Below, in pieces: positions 1 through 9,300 of a DNA stretch of 13,974 bases (positions are counted from its first letter, which is position 1; each line of letters opens with the position of its first letter). The DNA lies in contig JAAAUF010001019.1 in NCBI GenBank assembly GCA_015499985.1, forward strand, positions 1 to 13,974, written 5' to 3'. The notes beneath the pieces are model-generated. The model worked only from the letters and a program-made list of their open reading frames with translations. It was not told the origin of the DNA and did no database searches. Source of the DNA: Haplosporangium gracile (Eukaryota; Mortierellomycota; Mortierellomycetes; Mortierellales; Mortierellaceae). The position numbers were made by a program, and so were the translations under genes.

Positions 1-1079
1 TTTTTTTGAACAAAGGAGGAGCAAGAAAAAAAAGATAGAGAAAAAAGGGCCCCACGTGCCCCCCTGACGGCCTCTCAAAAAGAGTTAAAGCAAGCGAAAA
101 GTAAGGATGAAATGTCCCATCGATGGCGATGTTTTCTTGACCACTCTTTTCTTTTTTGACAGATCAGGGTTCCTCCGGCAGAACAAGATTCATAGGGATA
201 CGAGAAGGTGAGAAAGAGAGAGATGATTTGGAATTGTTTGGTCAATGCTCGTGGGCCATGGTATTTGCTGAGAAGTCGTGGAGAGAACGAGGGAGTAGGA
301 TAGGGATGGATGCACAAAAAAAAAAGCGAGGGAAGAAGATAGAAGAGAGAAGAGGGTGATAGACAAAGGAACATGATTGAGCGAACCAAGGTCGAGTAAG
401 CAGTGCGCGTGCCCCCTTTCCTGTTATTGGATTGCTCGCCTGTCCTCTTTCTTTTTCTTTTGTTATGGAGTTGTTGTCTGTGTGTCCCCTTTCTTCTTTT
501 ATTCTTTATCCCGTTGACAGACGGACAGGGCTCAATTATTATTTTTTCTCTTTCAGCTAGAGTAGAGCAGAGCGTGGCATCTATGCAATGATAATTGTCG
601 TCCAAATCGAGCAGATTCGACCCCCGCGTGCCATGGTCCCCTCGACCAATTGGCCCGCTGGCCTTTGCCCTCACGTTGTCCGCGATTTGCATCACGTTCA
701 CCGCCTCCTTCTCTCAAAGTAAGGGCAAGCAAAGCTGATTATATTCCCTCATTCAAACTCACACTCACATTCACATTCATATCTATCGATTCGTTGTGTC
801 CGTTCGCTCGTTCGTTCCCGGCGATTGCACCTCCTTTCCCCATTTCTCATTTCTTGCCTTTCTTGTTGCCTATCTCTCTCTCTCTCTCTCCTCTTCTTCT
901 TTTCTTTTTTTCTCTCTTTCCTCTTCTCTTTCTTCTTCATTATCCCTCAACTTCACATTCCACTGCAACCACCCTCAAACAGCTCTCATATAACTCTCAA
1001 TTGTAGCACACCCTTTCTCCCTTTCCTTTGCCTTTGCTTTATCTCTCTCAACAACAGGCCTTCTTGCTACAGAACTGCA
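1..1079 (+). promoter_or_regulatory. Upstream/5' region of the bHLH gene, no gene recognised
   Basis: No convincing protein is encoded here on either strand; the open frames are low-complexity and lack family motifs. CACGTG (an E-box) lies at 53-58 in a short G/C-rich patch. From about 845 to 955 the + strand is almost pure T/C, including a (TC)9 run at 873-890, which resembles a fungal promoter or leader. No ATG lies between this tract and the chosen start at 1080. A GTAAGG at 719-724 and pyrimidine-rich acceptors ending at 1057 or 1072 could bound a 5' intron; this is inference only. No clear TATA box is seen. Confidence 0.55.
873..890 (+). repeat. (TC)9 run within a longer T/C tract
   Basis: A perfect TC dinucleotide run sits inside the T/C-rich stretch of about 845-955, upstream of the bHLH start codon. 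Such tracts are common in fungal leaders and core promoters. The run is likely length-variable. Confidence 0.8.
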
Positions 1080-3248
1080 ATGCGGTATATCGACACAGAC
1101 TCGACTGCATCCAAGGAACCAACCCACTACAAGCCCATCGTCCCCGCTCCTTCCTCCTCTTCTTCGTCTACTGCTACCTCTCAACACCACCCTCGCTCGC
1201 GTGATCCTCGCTCCAACCAAGCCCCATCATCATCCTCCTCTTCTATTTCTTCTTCGCCAATTGTCACTCCTTCGTCCTTCTTCTTCCCCTCTCCTCCAAC
1301 TCCTGACCCTTCGCCCACCATGACCCCCGAAGACCCCAAACACCATCACTACTCTTCTTTCTCTACGTCTTCTTACAGACCATCGATCGGTTCTCTCAAC
1401 GAAACCACACTCCCCAACAACAACAACAACAGCAGCAACAGCTCTGCACGAAAAGATAGCCTCGGTGGTAGTCAGCAACTTCCTACTTTCAGCGATATCA
1501 ACAAGTCCGCCGCTGTGAACCACCCACCTTTGTCTACTTCCTCACCTTCCATCCACCCAATCAGCAATCGTTCAACCCACACGACCATAAACTCGGCCGC
1601 CTCTAGTGGAAATGGTCCTGCAGGTGGTGCAAGTGCTCACTACCCCAACAGCGTCGTCGGCACCCCACCCATGTCCCCCGGCCACGCTCTGCTCTCACCC
1701 CTCACCCGCCCTCATTGCGGTATCACCGATCCTTCTCAATACTCTTCTTCCCTTTCTTCTTCTGGAGGAAGTGGTGGGGGAGGAGGGTTCTATCAACTCC
1801 CTCCACCCGTCCAACCCTTCGGCCCTCCCCCCGTCCATCGTCCAAGTCCTCACCAATCCCCAGCCATGCACCCTCAGTCATCCAGCAATCACCACCATCC
1901 TCTCCCTCCACTCCCTCCTCTCCCTGGTGCTGCGAATACAACTATAGGATATTCGCCAAGGTCGACCCCTCAAATGTCGCCTATTGCAAACCACTACCTG
2001 GTCTCGCCTCACCTAGGCCCACTCTCGCCCTACCCGACCCCACAACACCAGCCTCGACAGCACCACTATTCGAGTCCGCACCATGATCCTACCATGGTTA
2101 GCGGTGGTATGACCAAACAATCTATTCCAGCCATGATCCTTCCGGCTTCGGCTTTGTCGTCTGGTGGACTCCCGCTTCTCCCCCACGAGATGTCGTCCTC
2201 AGGTTCTGGTTCGTCATCGACGAGGACTTATACGAACATCTTGCCCCAGGGAAGCAGTAGTAACGGTGGCAGTAACAGCAACAATAACGACATCAGTATG
2301 GGCTCACCAACAAGTGGACCTGTCGACCCCCGGTCTACACCCCCATCTCCTCGTCGCTACGTGATGCTCCCTCCTCAGAGCCCCGCCATTGGTCCTACGA
2401 CCGGAAGTGGTCGTCCTTCTCGGTCCCAGGGCGGCCGGAAATCCAGTGCCAGCTCCACATCCTCCACTTCTGCCGCCGCCACTGCCGCTGCTTCTGCCTC
2501 CGGCAATCCTACATCCTCAAGCTCATCCTCATCAAGGCGGCGCCCCTCGTCAAACTCCCGAGTCGTCGACCAAGAGACCCGCGACCTGATGCGAAAAGTC
2601 TCCCATTCAGCCATCGAACGTCGTCGCCGCGAGCGGATCAACGACAAGATCCTCCAACTCAAACATCTCGTCCCAGCCTGCGTTGACGAAGACCACCTCC
2701 ACAAGCTCTCCATCCTCCAATCGACCATCGAATATATCCAGCATCTCAAGTCGGTCCTCCCCGCATCCGTTGCGAATATCAAGGTCGGCAAGGCGACTAA
2801 CAATAATCCGAATAACAAGACTACGGATATGTTGGATGCGCTGGGGGCCGGAATCGCCAACAAGGCGCCATTGACGCCGTTGATGACCACGACGTTGGGA
2901 CATGTTTACCCCAAGCGACTCAAGCTCGACAAGCATCATCATTCGTCCTCCTCTGGCTCCTCGTCCTCGCACCAACACGGCCAGCAGCCACAACACAGCC
3001 AGTACCGGTACGAATCGTACGACGATAGGTCAGGCGACGCCAACGCCTCAGGAACGCACTCGTCTTCGTCGGATGAAGATGCCAAGGATGGACTGCTGCT
3101 CCTTGCCGGTGGTCCACAGTCTTCCTCCTCTTCTTCGTCGTCTTCCTCTCCCTCTTCGTCGGTCGAGCCCGGTTCCAGATCAGAACACAAGCGTGGACTT
3201 CGGAAACGGAATAGTAACGCCATTACTTCTTCCCATGAATCTGCTTAA
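1080..3248 (+). CDS. Serine-rich bHLH transcription factor, 722 aa
   Basis: Predicted nuclear, sequence-specific DNA-binding regulator. The start at 1080 is the first ATG after the T/C-rich leader and has a purine at -3; the open frame continues upstream to about 825 without an ATG, so that part is read as leader. Residues 1-500 are low-complexity Ser/Pro/His/Asn/Gln, typical of a disordered activation or interaction region. The single recognisable domain is a bHLH at about residues 505-560 (nt 2592-2759). The basic region has His509, Glu513 and Arg517, the set that reads CACGTG in group B bHLH proteins. Helix 1 follows, then a short loop (VPACVDEDH) and helix 2 (KLSILQSTIEYIQHLK). No leucine zipper follows. 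The C-terminal tail is again Ser/His-rich with a run of ten serines. The gene has no intron, unlike its neighbours. It resembles fungal HSxIERRRRERIN-type bHLH proteins; the exact orthologue (INO4-like or other) cannot be assigned by eye. Confidence 0.87.
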   Translation: MRYIDTDSTASKEPTHYKPIVPAPSSSSSSTATSQHHPRSRDPRSNQAPSSSSSSISSSPIVTPSSFFFPSPPTPDPSPTMTPEDPKHHHYSSFSTSSYRPSIGSLNETTLPNNNNNSSNSSARKDSLGGSQQLPTFSDINKSAAVNHPPLSTSSPSIHPISNRSTHTTINSAASSGNGPAGGASAHYPNSVVGTPPMSPGHALLSPLTRPHCGITDPSQYSSSLSSSGGSGGGGGFYQLPPPVQPFGPPPVHRPSPHQSPAMHPQSSSNHHHPLPPLPPLPGAANTTIGYSPRSTPQMSPIANHYLVSPHLGPLSPYPTPQHQPRQHHYSSPHHDPTMVSGGMTKQSIPAMILPASALSSGGLPLLPHEMSSSGSGSSSTRTYTNILPQGSSSNGGSNSNNNDISMGSPTSGPVDPRSTPPSPRRYVMLPPQSPAIGPTTGSGRPSRSQGGRKSSASSTSSTSAAATAAASASGNPTSSSSSSSRRRPSSNSRVVDQETRDLMRKVSHSAIERRRRERINDKILQLKHLVPACVDEDHLHKLSILQSTIEYIQHLKSVLPASVANIKVGKATNNNPNNKTTDMLDALGAGIANKAPLTPLMTTTLGHVYPKRLKLDKHHHSSSSGSSSSHQHGQQPQHSQYRYESYDDRSGDANASGTHSSSSDEDAKDGLLLLAGGPQSSSSSSSSSSPSSSVEPGSRSEHKRGLRKRNSNAITSSHESA

Positions 3249-3453
3249 AAAATAATCCCTTATGGTGTCTTGTTTTTCTTTTCTTTTTTTTTTACAAAAA
3301 AACAGAAACCCCACCCGCGCTCCACTCTACTCTAGTCGCTTTAAAAACAACATATATATTCCTCTTCCCTCCCTCTTTTGGCATTCTTTACCTGTTGTCG
3401 TGTACATTTCTTCTTTGCATACTCTTCTTTCCTTCTGTTACAAATAATAGTAA

Positions 3454-3459
3454 AATAAA
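3454..3459 (+). terminator. Candidate polyadenylation signal of the bHLH gene
   Basis: This is an AATAAA hexamer in A-rich sequence about 205 nt after the stop codon at 3248. Position and orientation fit the bHLH gene, but fungal poly(A) signals are degenerate, so the true cleavage site is uncertain. Confidence 0.45.
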
Positions 3460-3614
3460 CACAAAGACATTCAACAAAACAACAAAAACGACAATTTTTT
3501 GACGTGGATAGTAAAGAGAGTGTCCTGGGAATTATAAATTACAGATACAGAAAAGAAGAGAAAAAAAAAAGAAAGGAGGAAAGATTACGAGGTAGCGGAA
3601 TGCTTCCCCAAATG

Positions 3615-3660
<46 letters not shown>
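3615..3660 (+). repeat. (ATA)15 microsatellite
   Basis: An uninterrupted 46-nt trinucleotide run (ATA on +, TAT on -) lies in the spacer between the two convergent genes. It is not translated in any supported gene. Long perfect runs like this are usually polymorphic between strains. Confidence 0.95.
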
Positions 3661-3664
<4 letters not shown>

Positions 3665-3892
3665 AAACCAGACGCATGTCTGTTTTGGCACGGGCCAAGC
3701 AATACACAGGCAAAGACACACAGCTGCGCTTCGACTCGCCCTCTTTCAATGTTCCCATACTTCGATCCAAGTATTCATTTTGTTGTTTTCAAAATATGTT
3801 TTAATTCAATGATAAAAAAAAGGATATGAGGTGATATGTGACAATGAAAGAAAGTGAATGACCTGTATAGTCAACGACAGAAAAAAGATTCT

Positions 3893-5723
3893 TTAGACGG
3901 ACAACTCGGCCTTGCTCTCCTTCTTCAAAACAGCCTCAAAAGGCTGCAGCGCAGGCTGGACATACTCCTTCAAGAACCTCTCCACCTGCTGAGGAGCACG
4001 TCCAATAAAAGTCGAAGGATCCATGAGGGCCTTCAAGTCTGCCCAGATAGGCTCAAAGTAAGAATCCTTTTGAATTCTCTGAATCAAATCATTCTCTCCT
4101 CCTTGCTGCTTCACAACCGCGCCAGCCTCATGGGAGAGGACACGGATGTGCTCGTGGCACTCCTGACGATCACCACCCTTCTTGACCATGGCCATGATGA
4201 TGTTCTCGGTGGCCATGAAGGGAAGCTCCTGGTGGATGCGACGTTCGATGACCTTGGGGTAGACGACGAGACCCTCGGAGATGTTCTGGAGGAGGGTGAG
4301 GAGGATGTCCATGGTCAGGAAGGCCTCGGGCAAGCAGATGCGACGGTTGGCACTATTGCAATGATGGAGTTTGAAAATTAAGATAAACGTTAGTGGATGA
4401 CACATAAAATTAGAATGAGGAAGAGATCGTAAGGGAAGTGGTTGGATCCGTCCGCTTTTTTACGATGGAAACAAACAAGGGCCTGGGAAAAAAAAAAAAA
4501 AGTCGAGAGCACCATCAAAAACATGAAGACAAGAGATATAACGAATCCCAACTTCTGTCTCACGTCTAATCGTCTCCTTCCGATTCCTGCTATCATCTCA
4601 ATTATCATTCATATTCTTTACCTGTCATCGAGGGTACGCTCCAACCACTGGACAGAGGCGGTTCCAAGAGCATCCTGGACCAAGATCTGAAGATGACGGG
4701 CCAAGGAGCAAGCACGCTCACAGCGCATAGGGTTGCGCTTATAAGCCATAGCCGACGATCCAATCTGGTCTTTCTCAAAGGGCTCCTCGATCTCCTTCAA
4801 GTTGGCCAACAGACGAATATCAGTCGCAATCTTGTGAACCGTCGCGCCGAAAGAAGCCATGGGCATCAAGACATCAATGTCAATCTTGCGAGAATAAGTC
4901 TGACCCGTCACGGGGTAATACTCCTTGAATCCCGAAAGCTCCGTCACACGCTGGTCCAAATCCTCAACCTTCTGATGATCGCCCTCGAAAAGAGCCAAGA
5001 ACGAACCCTGGGTACCGGTGGTTCCCTTGACACCGCGGAAGCCCAGATCCTCACGGGCACGGATCAAGTTGCGGAGATCCCAGAGCAACTCTTGGATCCA
5101 GAGGGTAGCACGCTTGCCGACGGTGGTCAACTGGGCGGGCTGGAAGTGGGTGAAGCCGAGGGTGGGGAGGTCCTTGTACTGCTCGGCAAAGGCGCTGAGA
5201 CGCTGGATGACGCGGGCAAGCTTGGGAAGGAGGATATCGAGACCGTCGCGGAGGATCATCAAGTCGCCGTTGTCAGTCACGTAGCAAGAAGTAGCGCCCA
5301 AGTGAATGATACCGGCGGCCTTGGGGGCGGCAACACCAAAGGTGTGGACGTGGGCCATCACATCGTGGCGGCGCTTCTTTTCCTCAGCAATCGCCAACTC
5401 GTAGTCGATATCGTACTATTCGAATGAATGGGTCGACAACAAGAAAAAAAAGAACTAGTTAGTTTTGATCTGTGGTGAACAAATGAAAAGTTTGAAGATA
5501 GTCGAATGTGCTGATACAACTGAAAAGGACATACGATGTGCTCCTTCATCTCCTCGATGGCACCCTCGGGGATGTCAAGACCGAGCTCCTTCTCGGCAAT
5601 GGCGAGGTTGAGCCAGAGCTTGCGCCAGGTGCTAAAACGCTTGTTGTCCGAAAAGTTGGCGGCCATCTCGGGCGAGGCATAGCGCGAGGTTAAGGGCGAC
5701 TGGTAGCGGGCGTGAGGGTCCAT
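3893..5723 (-). CDS. ADE13: Adenylosuccinate lyase, 480 aa, 3 exons
   Basis: Cytosolic purine enzyme of the fumarase/aspartase superfamily. It cleaves SAICAR to AICAR plus fumarate, and adenylosuccinate to AMP plus fumarate. Exons on the - strand: 5723-5535, 5415-4622, 4352-3893 (189+794+460 nt = 480 codons plus TAA). Introns are 119 nt (GTATGT...AATAG, with a CTAAC branch-like motif) and 269 nt (GTAAAG...AATAG). Both joins fall in conserved sequence: EMKEHI/YDIDYE and LDD-S-ANRRIC. The [12 protein letters not shown] motif is at residues 79-90, the catalytic-type His of GFTHFQPAQ is at 153, and the superfamily signature [10 protein letters not shown] with the catalytic Ser loop is at 283-292. 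The C-terminal helical domain is intact. Length matches the family (about 480). The start has an A at -3 (AACAACAACATG). The gene converges on the bHLH gene and lies downstream of lipin on the same strand, with its own 584-base upstream region. Confidence 0.97.
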
Positions 5724-6307
5724 GTTGTTGTTGGTGTTGTTGCCGGGAGGAGGGGAAGGAAGGGAAGGGGTGAAGAGTAAAGGAGAAGAAAAGAAAGAAG
5801 AAAAAAAGAAAAAGAAGAAAAGGGAATGAAGAATGAGATTTCCTTTGAAAGTCTTTGACTCGTTCCGTTTCTCGACGCCTCTTTCCCCGCATATTGCTTT
5901 ATTCGTCGATTTTTTTTTTCTTTTTCGTGACTCCGGTTGAACAGTCACTGTTTTTCTTTGCGGTTATCCAAATCGAACCCAAAAAAAAAAAAGATGCACG
6001 AAACGTGAAACTTTTCAATAAGTCTTGCAGACAAAATATCAACGACTTGACCCGTTCACACATGCAACTCATAGATACACAGGAGAAAAGCGGCTGTCGG
6101 TAATGCTGCTAATGGCTTTTTTCATCCGTGTTTATCCATGTTTCATGTCGACCAGAGCTGGCATCAACAATTGTTTCAAGTAAAAAGAACAAATCAACGA
6201 AAAAATAAAAAAATAAAAAATGCTTAACCAGTTTATGGTTATCTAATGATTCTATCGTACAAAAGTGGTAGTATCTCCTCCTACTCCTCTTCTTCTTCTT
6301 CTTCTTC
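5724..6307 (-). promoter_or_regulatory. ADE13 upstream region / lipin 3' region
   Basis: The lower part (about 5747-5829) is purine-rich on +, so the ADE13 leader is T/C-rich. A TGACTC hexamer lies at 5856-5861, about 133 bp above the ADE13 start; in budding yeast this core is read by Gcn4 and Bas1, the latter a purine-gene activator, but relevance here is inference. The upper part holds the lipin 3' end in A/T-rich sequence, with no canonical AATAAA on the - strand. No additional gene is visible. Confidence 0.55.
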
Positions 6308-6309
6308 TT
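6289..6309 (+). repeat. (CTT)7 run overlapping the lipin stop codon
   Basis: Seven CTT units on + read as GAA units on -, directly following the lipin TAA. Two bases of the stop codon's complement are part of the run, so slippage here could shift or remove the natural stop. Confidence 0.85.
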
Positions 6310-9300
6310 ACAGGAATGGCTCCTCGAGTCCCTCCTCAATATCATCCAAATACTCATCATCCTCATCCTCATACCCTTCACCCTCCTCACCATCCTCATA
6401 GTCACCCTCATACTCTTCTTCCTCCTCAACAACACCCTCTGGAACAAGACCCGGCGTAGATCCATCCTTCTCGTCCTGCTTCACAGGCAAGAGGTCGTCC
6501 AGATTGACACTGTTGGGTCTGCCCGAGTTGTTACTGTCCTTATGGTTCTGGTCAAGCGATTTCCATGATACCTTGGCAACATCCTCGTCCGTCTGCAAAA
6601 GTCCATCCACTGGGGTTGGCAAGGGAATCGAAACAGGGCGATCGCTCTCATCAACAGCGACCTGCGCTGACTGAGTAGAAGACAATGGGACAAGAGACTG
6701 AGGCAAGGGTGTGGCTGTACTGCTGGTACTTCCACTCCTCACGGCGCGGATCAAACGAGTAGGGACAAAGGCAGAGAGCATCGATGGCGATGTTGCCCGC
6801 ATTCTCCGGCTACCATCCTCAGTCAACTGTCCATCCTGAACCTGCTGTTGCTGCTGCTGTTGCTCTGCATGCTCATCGTCACTGGTCCAGTTGTCAGCTC
6901 GTCCACGGAACGATCCCGTGTAGATGGCGCGCTCATACGTCAATGGTTTGGACTTGGTATCGACTGCTGGGCTGGTGGGCGATGATGGCTGAAGAAGCCT
7001 AGAGCTTGAGGATGATGACTGCGTGAGTGAGGCTACCTTCTTGGCGACGCTGGTAGTCGACGACAAGAGCGAGGTCGATGACCCAGAAGTGCCATAAGTG
7101 TTGGTCGAAAGTGGAAGATCAGGCAGTTCAATTTTGGGCAGATCCGACTTCCAAAAGTTCCAGTCGTTGAACTCGGGCGCCACTTTCTGTCCAGGGAAGA
7201 TCTCGTTGACCAGATCGTTCAACGCCAAGTACCTATTAATACAGTGACAAGAAAAAAAAATGTCAGGATTGATCTACCAATAACTAATAGGAGGCATTCA
7301 AGACAAAGTATAGGTAATCACTTACGAGGACTTGAAAGCGCTCAAAAGCTCCAACTTGACCTCACCATACGAATCAATCGTAAAGATGCGGGAAGGAGGG
7401 ACGTTGACACTACGGTAGGAAAGAGCATCCGTGATTCTGTTTCCAAATCCAGCATAGAAGGGGTTGCGATCTCCAAACAGCTTCTTGACATCACGAAGAC
7501 AGGCCATCTTGAACACCTCGGGCTTACGAATGATCACCTCACGATGGAAGGCAGAGAAGAGACGATCGGGACTCATGATCACTGGTCCATCAGGCAACTG
7601 GTAGCTGTTCTGCTCGACCTTTTGCAGGTACTTGCGCGTGTAGTCGGCTTGTCCAATGGCACGAGAGGTTAGATAAAGGATATGGTATCCGTTGCTGCGA
7701 ATATCGGTAAACAGCTTGGCGACGCCGAGATGAGTCCAGTCACGTCCAGCCATGGCAAAGATGTGACCCAAAGCATCCGACTTTGTAATCGTTCCATCGA
7801 TATCCGAGATGACAACCTGAGAGTCATGATCCCATAAGAAGATCTTGGCCACACAAGTTGCTCTTCCCTGGTATGAAGATGTCACTGAGAACGAGACCGT
7901 GTTGGCACCCTTCTTCAGACCCAAAGTCTGGAGCTGCTCAGAGGTAAGACGAAGAGTCTTGGCGTAGCGCTTGGTGTCAGGGGCTGCATTCTCATCCTTC
8001 TCAGACAAGGCAGGGACCTTGGCGTGGTTGTGCGTATGTTCCTCAGCGCCAGTGTCAAGTGGGGGTAACGACTTGCTACGGAGAGCTGGGTTGAGGAGAC
8101 GAACCTCGGGATTCTGCGAATCAATCGCAGCAGTACCATCAGTCTCGTTGGCTGGGAGTGTTGAGGCCGCTGATCCTAAGTCAGGAGTCAAGGCAGCAGA
8201 GGTTCCAGCAGGGGTCTTCCTGAACCATCTGGAGATAGTGCCGAAACGAGTAGAGCTGGGTCTGTCTTCTGCAGCAGGTTTTTGATCCTTTGTTCCTGAG
8301 GCAGCGCTGTCAGAGAGGGGTTGATGGAAAAAGAGAAGGGCTACAAGCTGGGGCACAGCGTTGGTCCAGGAATAGAAGCGTCCATCGATGTAGCATACCA
8401 ACTTCTTGTCAGCGAGAACGGCGGCCGGGTCCTTTGAAAAAGTCTCGAATGTCAACTGTGCACTCTGGAATGCCTTGTGGCTCGCAACCTAATTAACGAT
8501 AAACCCAAAAATAGACAGCTCTACGTTAGGAAAAAAAGAAAAAAAAACGACGTTCACGCTGATTATGACTACGTTATCATTGTGTGGAAACCGTAAGTTT
8601 GTAATTTCACATACCACATCCTTGCCAAAGTCATCCTCGCCGCAGAGAGAGAGAGCAACACGGCACTTGGTCGAGCCCATCTGGAACTCTCTTGTCTCAA
8701 TCTCAACTGGTTCTTCGGGGATCAAAGGCTTTGAGATGTCCGCCTTGATCTCATCATCCTCGTCGGGGTTATCCTGTTTGACTGGCAAAGTGCCCCAACC
8801 CCAAGTCCACTCCTTCGTGCTAGTAACAGGCTTGTTTGTCTCGTACTACATGTATAACAGAAGTATGTATGTGTGTTAGTATTGTCAGAAGCAAAAACTT
8901 TGTAGTATTGGTGAGATAAAGGAATGATGTTTACCTCCATCTCGGTGTCACTCATGACGCTGGGTCTAGCAGTGCGCTTGGGCATCTTTTCAACAGCGAC
9001 TGCATCCTTCTTAACAGCAGTATCACGGTACTTCTCGGGGAGGCTGTCGAGCCCAGGGAATGGAATATCTGTCGTGACAAATAATAACAATCAAGGAAAG
9101 TGGTTAATTCACGTACGACCGTTCACAGGGCAAAGCATGTTCACGATTATGTTTGTGGAGGGGATTGTCGTTTATCAGCGTGTGCCCATTTACCTGGCTC
9201 TCCGATGGCAGGCATACTGTTGGCTCTCTTTCTGCCCTTTCTTCCTTGCGAACCATGAGGAATTCCTGCTCTCTTCTTTTTCCGCTGGTCGCGAGATTCT

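Larger units (their letters stand above)
3249..3892. other. Convergent 3' intergenic region between bHLH and ADE13
   Basis: These 644 bases carry the 3' ends of two genes facing each other. The + strand side has an AATAAA at 3454-3459, about 205 nt after the bHLH stop. No canonical AATAAA is evident on the - strand after the ADE13 stop. The middle holds a long ATA microsatellite. Short open frames here are artefacts of A-rich and ATA-repeat sequence. No RNA gene was recognised. Confidence 0.7.

Noticed and set aside
118..133. 16-nt identity CATCGATGGCGATGTT between the left flank and lipin exon 8 (near 6778-6794)
   Set aside because: A single short match with no flanking similarity; no paralogue or mobile element is implied.
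75..701. 208-residue open frame on the - strand left of the bHLH gene
   Set aside because: Composition is low-complexity Phe/Leu/Ser and Lys/Arg, with no domain or conserved motif; it overlaps the presumed promoter and T/C-rich sequence.
3504..3812. Open frame with a poly-Ile run over the ATA repeat
   Set aside because: Created by the microsatellite itself; no flanking conserved sequence.
3854..4381. 175-residue open frame on + opposite ADE13 exon 3
   Set aside because: Antisense shadow of a conserved exon; Leu/Asp-rich without motifs.
4693..5427. 244-residue open frame on + opposite ADE13 exon 2
   Set aside because: It is the mirror of a strongly conserved coding exon. Codon bias leaves the antisense frame open, and its sequence matches no family.
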